Assembly (NCBI RefSeq): GCF_031157255.1
Contig: NZ_JAVIFX010000016.1
Coordinates: 62,001-126,000, forward strand
Reading direction: 5' to 3'
DNA length: 64,000 nucleotides
DNA from: Bradyrhizobium sp. LHD-71
Lineage (GTDB): Bacteria; Pseudomonadota; Alphaproteobacteria; Rhizobiales; Xanthobacteraceae
Below the pieces are notes generated by a model that was not told where the DNA came from, ran no database searches, and was given only the letters and a program-made list of their open reading frames with translations. Positions 62,407 through 64,000 of this stretch are shown here, one piece after another. How positions within the stretch are numbered: the first letter of the stretch is position 1; each line of letters starts with the position of its first letter. The position numbers and the translations under genes were made by a program.

Positions 62407-62709
62407 ATGACAGAGAGGGATGCGCTGCAATATGCGCTCCCCAACGCCCGCGTGCTCTACGTCTCGGCGATCGGCGCGACCACAACCTCGCCTATGCGCG
62501 GATTCGTCGAGGCGATCGAGGCGGGCGGGGGCGCCGCGCTGGCGGTGTTGGCGCGCGACCTCACAGCGCTTCGCCTCTATGCAGCGTGCTCGCTGTCTTA
62601 TGAAGGCGTAGCATACGAACTGGTCGAGCACCGGCTGACGGGCGAGTAGATCCGCCTCTACGACGAATATGCGGGCGTGTTCTCGGTCATTCACAACAAC
62701 CTCGATGCG
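62407..62709 (+). pseudogene. Decayed strawberry-notch (SNO) helicase fragment
   Basis: Translating from the ATG at 62407 gives ALQYALPNARVLYVSAIGAT, then VEAIEAGGGAALAVLARDL and LSYEGVAYELVEHRLTGE, an in-frame TAG at 62647-62649, and IRLYDEYAGVFSVIHNNLDA. This order fits the C-terminal SNO-type domain of the plasmid- and ICE-borne methylase/helicase proteins. A stretch missing between GAT and VEAIE (NLAY is readable in another frame) shows a frameshift plus deletion. So it is a dead remnant of mobile DNA. Confidence 0.7.
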
Positions 62710-63077
62710 CGCGGCGAATTTCGCCGCACGACTGGCACGCTGAACGCGCTCAAGCGCCTTCGTATTCCGCTGCAGAGGCACCCCGAGGAATGCCCCATCC
62801 AGGGGATGGTGGTCTCCGGCCGGTTGCGCCCTATCCGTGCTACTGAGCGGCGTGTGACACCAGGAACGGGGACGCCGTGGGGCGCTTCCCTCGCGGCGTT
62901 TCGCGGCCCGGCGGTCAGACGCGCGTCATCAATTGAACGCGGATACCTGCAGTCATCACGGGTTTGCAGGAGTTCCTATAAAGAGCTTAGTCAGGTGAGC
63001 GTAAGGTATCGCCGAATAAGCTCCACATTCAAAGACAAACGTGCAGCGGCGCGCGGGCGAAACACAGGGAGGCAACC
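62710..63077. other. Region without a recognised gene
   Basis: 368 bp between the SNO fragment and the metalloprotease. An open frame runs through most of it in the SNO frame but shows no family signature beyond the remnant. The ribosome site and any promoter of the metalloprotease must lie at its right end. Confidence 0.45.
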
Positions 63078-64000
63078 TTGCCAAGCTATGTTCTGGAAGA
63101 AGCCCACTGGGCACCCGGCAGCACGGTGACGTGGTATTACGCGGGCACATCCGCTGCGGTCTTTGAACAACAGATCTCGGCAGGCTACGCCGCCCCGGAT
63201 CTCTTCCCCGAGGAGATCCGCGCTGCGTTCAGCCGCTGGGATGATTTCGGCGAGATCACGTTCCAGGAAGTCTCGTCCGAAGCCGCAGCCAATATCGTCA
63301 TTGGTTGGGCCGAAATCGACGGTCCCTACAACGTGCTGGGGCAAGCGGGCTATTACTACGATCCGGCAACCGGCCTCTTCGCATCGCCAGTGCAAATCAA
63401 CTTCGATTCGTCGGAGCTCTATAACCCGTCGTCGGGAAGCGAGGCGCTTTCGTTCGGTGCAACGTTCTATGCGGTTGCGCTGCATGAAATCGGACACGCG
63501 ATTGGAATAGGCCACTACAGTGACGAGCCGGCGATCATGAATCCGTACATTTCATCACTGAATGATCTCACGGCCTCCGACATCGCCGCGGTGCAGGCGC
63601 TGTATGGTGCCGCCGATGCTGCCCCTGTCGCCGGCTTGGACTCCAATTGGCAATTAGCCGCGGTTAGCCATTTCAACGGCGGCGTCACAACCGATCGCGC
63701 GGCCGCGCTCAATCCTTCGCTATTTCCGGAGTGGACCAGCACCGGCGACCTCTACGGTTCCGACACCTTCATGTGGCGGGATGGCAGCTCAGGCGACGTG
63801 CCGATCTCGAACACGCGGCAGGATGCCGTCGTGACGTCGGTCTCAGATCCAGTTTTGAGCGAGCAGGAGACTGCAAGTCGCCTTGCCGACGGAACGCTAG
63901 TGCAAGACTTTGACACGTTCGGTGCCCCGCCGGCCGCAGCCTCTCTTGAGGGCCCACTGGACCAGATGCTTCAACAGCAAGCGCTGCACCTGACAGTTGA
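63078..64000 (+). CDS. M10-type (matrixin/serralysin-like) metalloprotease, 3' end beyond window
   Basis: 307 codons to the edge. Start TTG at 63078 with a GGGAGG site at 63069-63074; it lacks a Sec signal, as expected for type I-secreted proteases. Zinc motif HEIGHAIGIGH (HExxHxxGxxH) at about residues 138-148 and Met-turn IMNPY; before it TVTWYYAGTSA and the FSRWDDFGEITFQEV strand. After the catalytic domain comes AAVQALYGAADAAPVAGLDSNW and then FNGGVTTDRAA...DTFMWRDGSSGDV, an FG-GAP/VCBS-like repeat in look. The missing C-terminus may hold RTX repeats. Extracellular protease; transporter genes are not in the window. Confidence 0.9.
   Translation, partial: MPSYVLEEAHWAPGSTVTWYYAGTSAAVFEQQISAGYAAPDLFPEEIRAAFSRWDDFGEITFQEVSSEAAANIVIGWAEIDGPYNVLGQAGYYYDPATGLFASPVQINFDSSELYNPSSGSEALSFGATFYAVALHEIGHAIGIGHYSDEPAIMNPYISSLNDLTASDIAAVQALYGAADAAPVAGLDSNWQLAAVSHFNGGVTTDRAAALNPSLFPEWTSTGDLYGSDTFMWRDGSSGDVPISNTRQDAVVTSVSDPVLSEQETASRLADGTLVQDFDTFGAPPAAASLEGPLDQMLQQQALHLTV

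Noticed and set aside
1-64000. CRISPR arrays, intact insertion sequences, rRNA or intact tRNA genes
   Set aside because: None seen: no regularly spaced repeats, no complete transposase with terminal repeats, no rRNA-like stretch; only the degenerate tRNA-Arg.

Overview
The window looks like chromosome from a high-GC alphaproteobacterium of the Hyphomicrobiales, most like Bradyrhizobium or a close relative. The porin at the left edge is of the type found in that group, and the window shows a mix typical of those genomes: Fe/polyamine-type ABC importers, CaiB CoA-transferase, RND pumps, a Wzx/Wzy exopolysaccharide locus and dipeptide-type ABC operons. The assignment is inference from gene content; no 16S or other marker is present.

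Layout. (1) 1-1323: 5' part of an outer-membrane porin, cut by the window edge. (2) 1672-13285: a LysR regulator followed by a co-directional uptake and catabolism locus: two type-B carboxylesterases, a fused ABC permease, its ATPase, two paralogous Tat-type periplasmic binding proteins, a CaiB/BaiF CoA-transferase and a crotonase-fold protein. A shared dyad motif lies upstream of lysR and upstream of the first esterase. (3) 13305-22974: a TetR repressor divergent from an RND adaptor/pump pair, then a second RND adaptor/pump pair. No outer-membrane factor is present. (4) 23002-45465: an exopolysaccharide locus of the Wzx/Wzy type with Wza-like exporter, Wzc-like autokinase, VpsF-like polymerase, flippase, acyltransferase, WecG-family and GT4 glycosyltransferases, polyprenyl-phosphate sugar transferase, GDP-mannose and UDP-glucuronate precursor genes, an embedded GH10 glycosidase and several small or unusual genes. 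(5) 45711-50946: SDR, M24 peptidase, a decayed EamA transporter, an ArsR-like regulator divergent from an alpha/beta hydrolase and a two-domain ABM protein, with a perfect 10-bp-arm dyad between them. (6) 50956-62709: an accessory region flanked by a decayed tRNA-Arg(CCG)-like sequence and a decayed strawberry-notch-type helicase fragment. It holds a phosphotransferase, a VOC protein and a nine-gene divergon (two DUF1028 proteins, a complete peptide-type ABC importer, a GntR/UTRA regulator and an NtaA/DszA-type flavin monooxygenase). (7) 63078-64000: 5' part of a metzincin metalloprotease, cut by the right edge.

How the genes work together. Region 2 probably imports an ester- or carboxylate-bearing compound, hydrolyses it and activates the acid to a CoA thioester; the substrate is unknown. 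Region 4 builds and exports a polysaccharide that likely contains mannose and glucuronate or derived sugars. Region 6 looks like a transferable island for uptake and oxidative breakdown of a peptide-like or amide compound, with the two DUF1028 proteins as its least understood parts. No rRNA, intact tRNA, intact insertion sequence or CRISPR array was seen.
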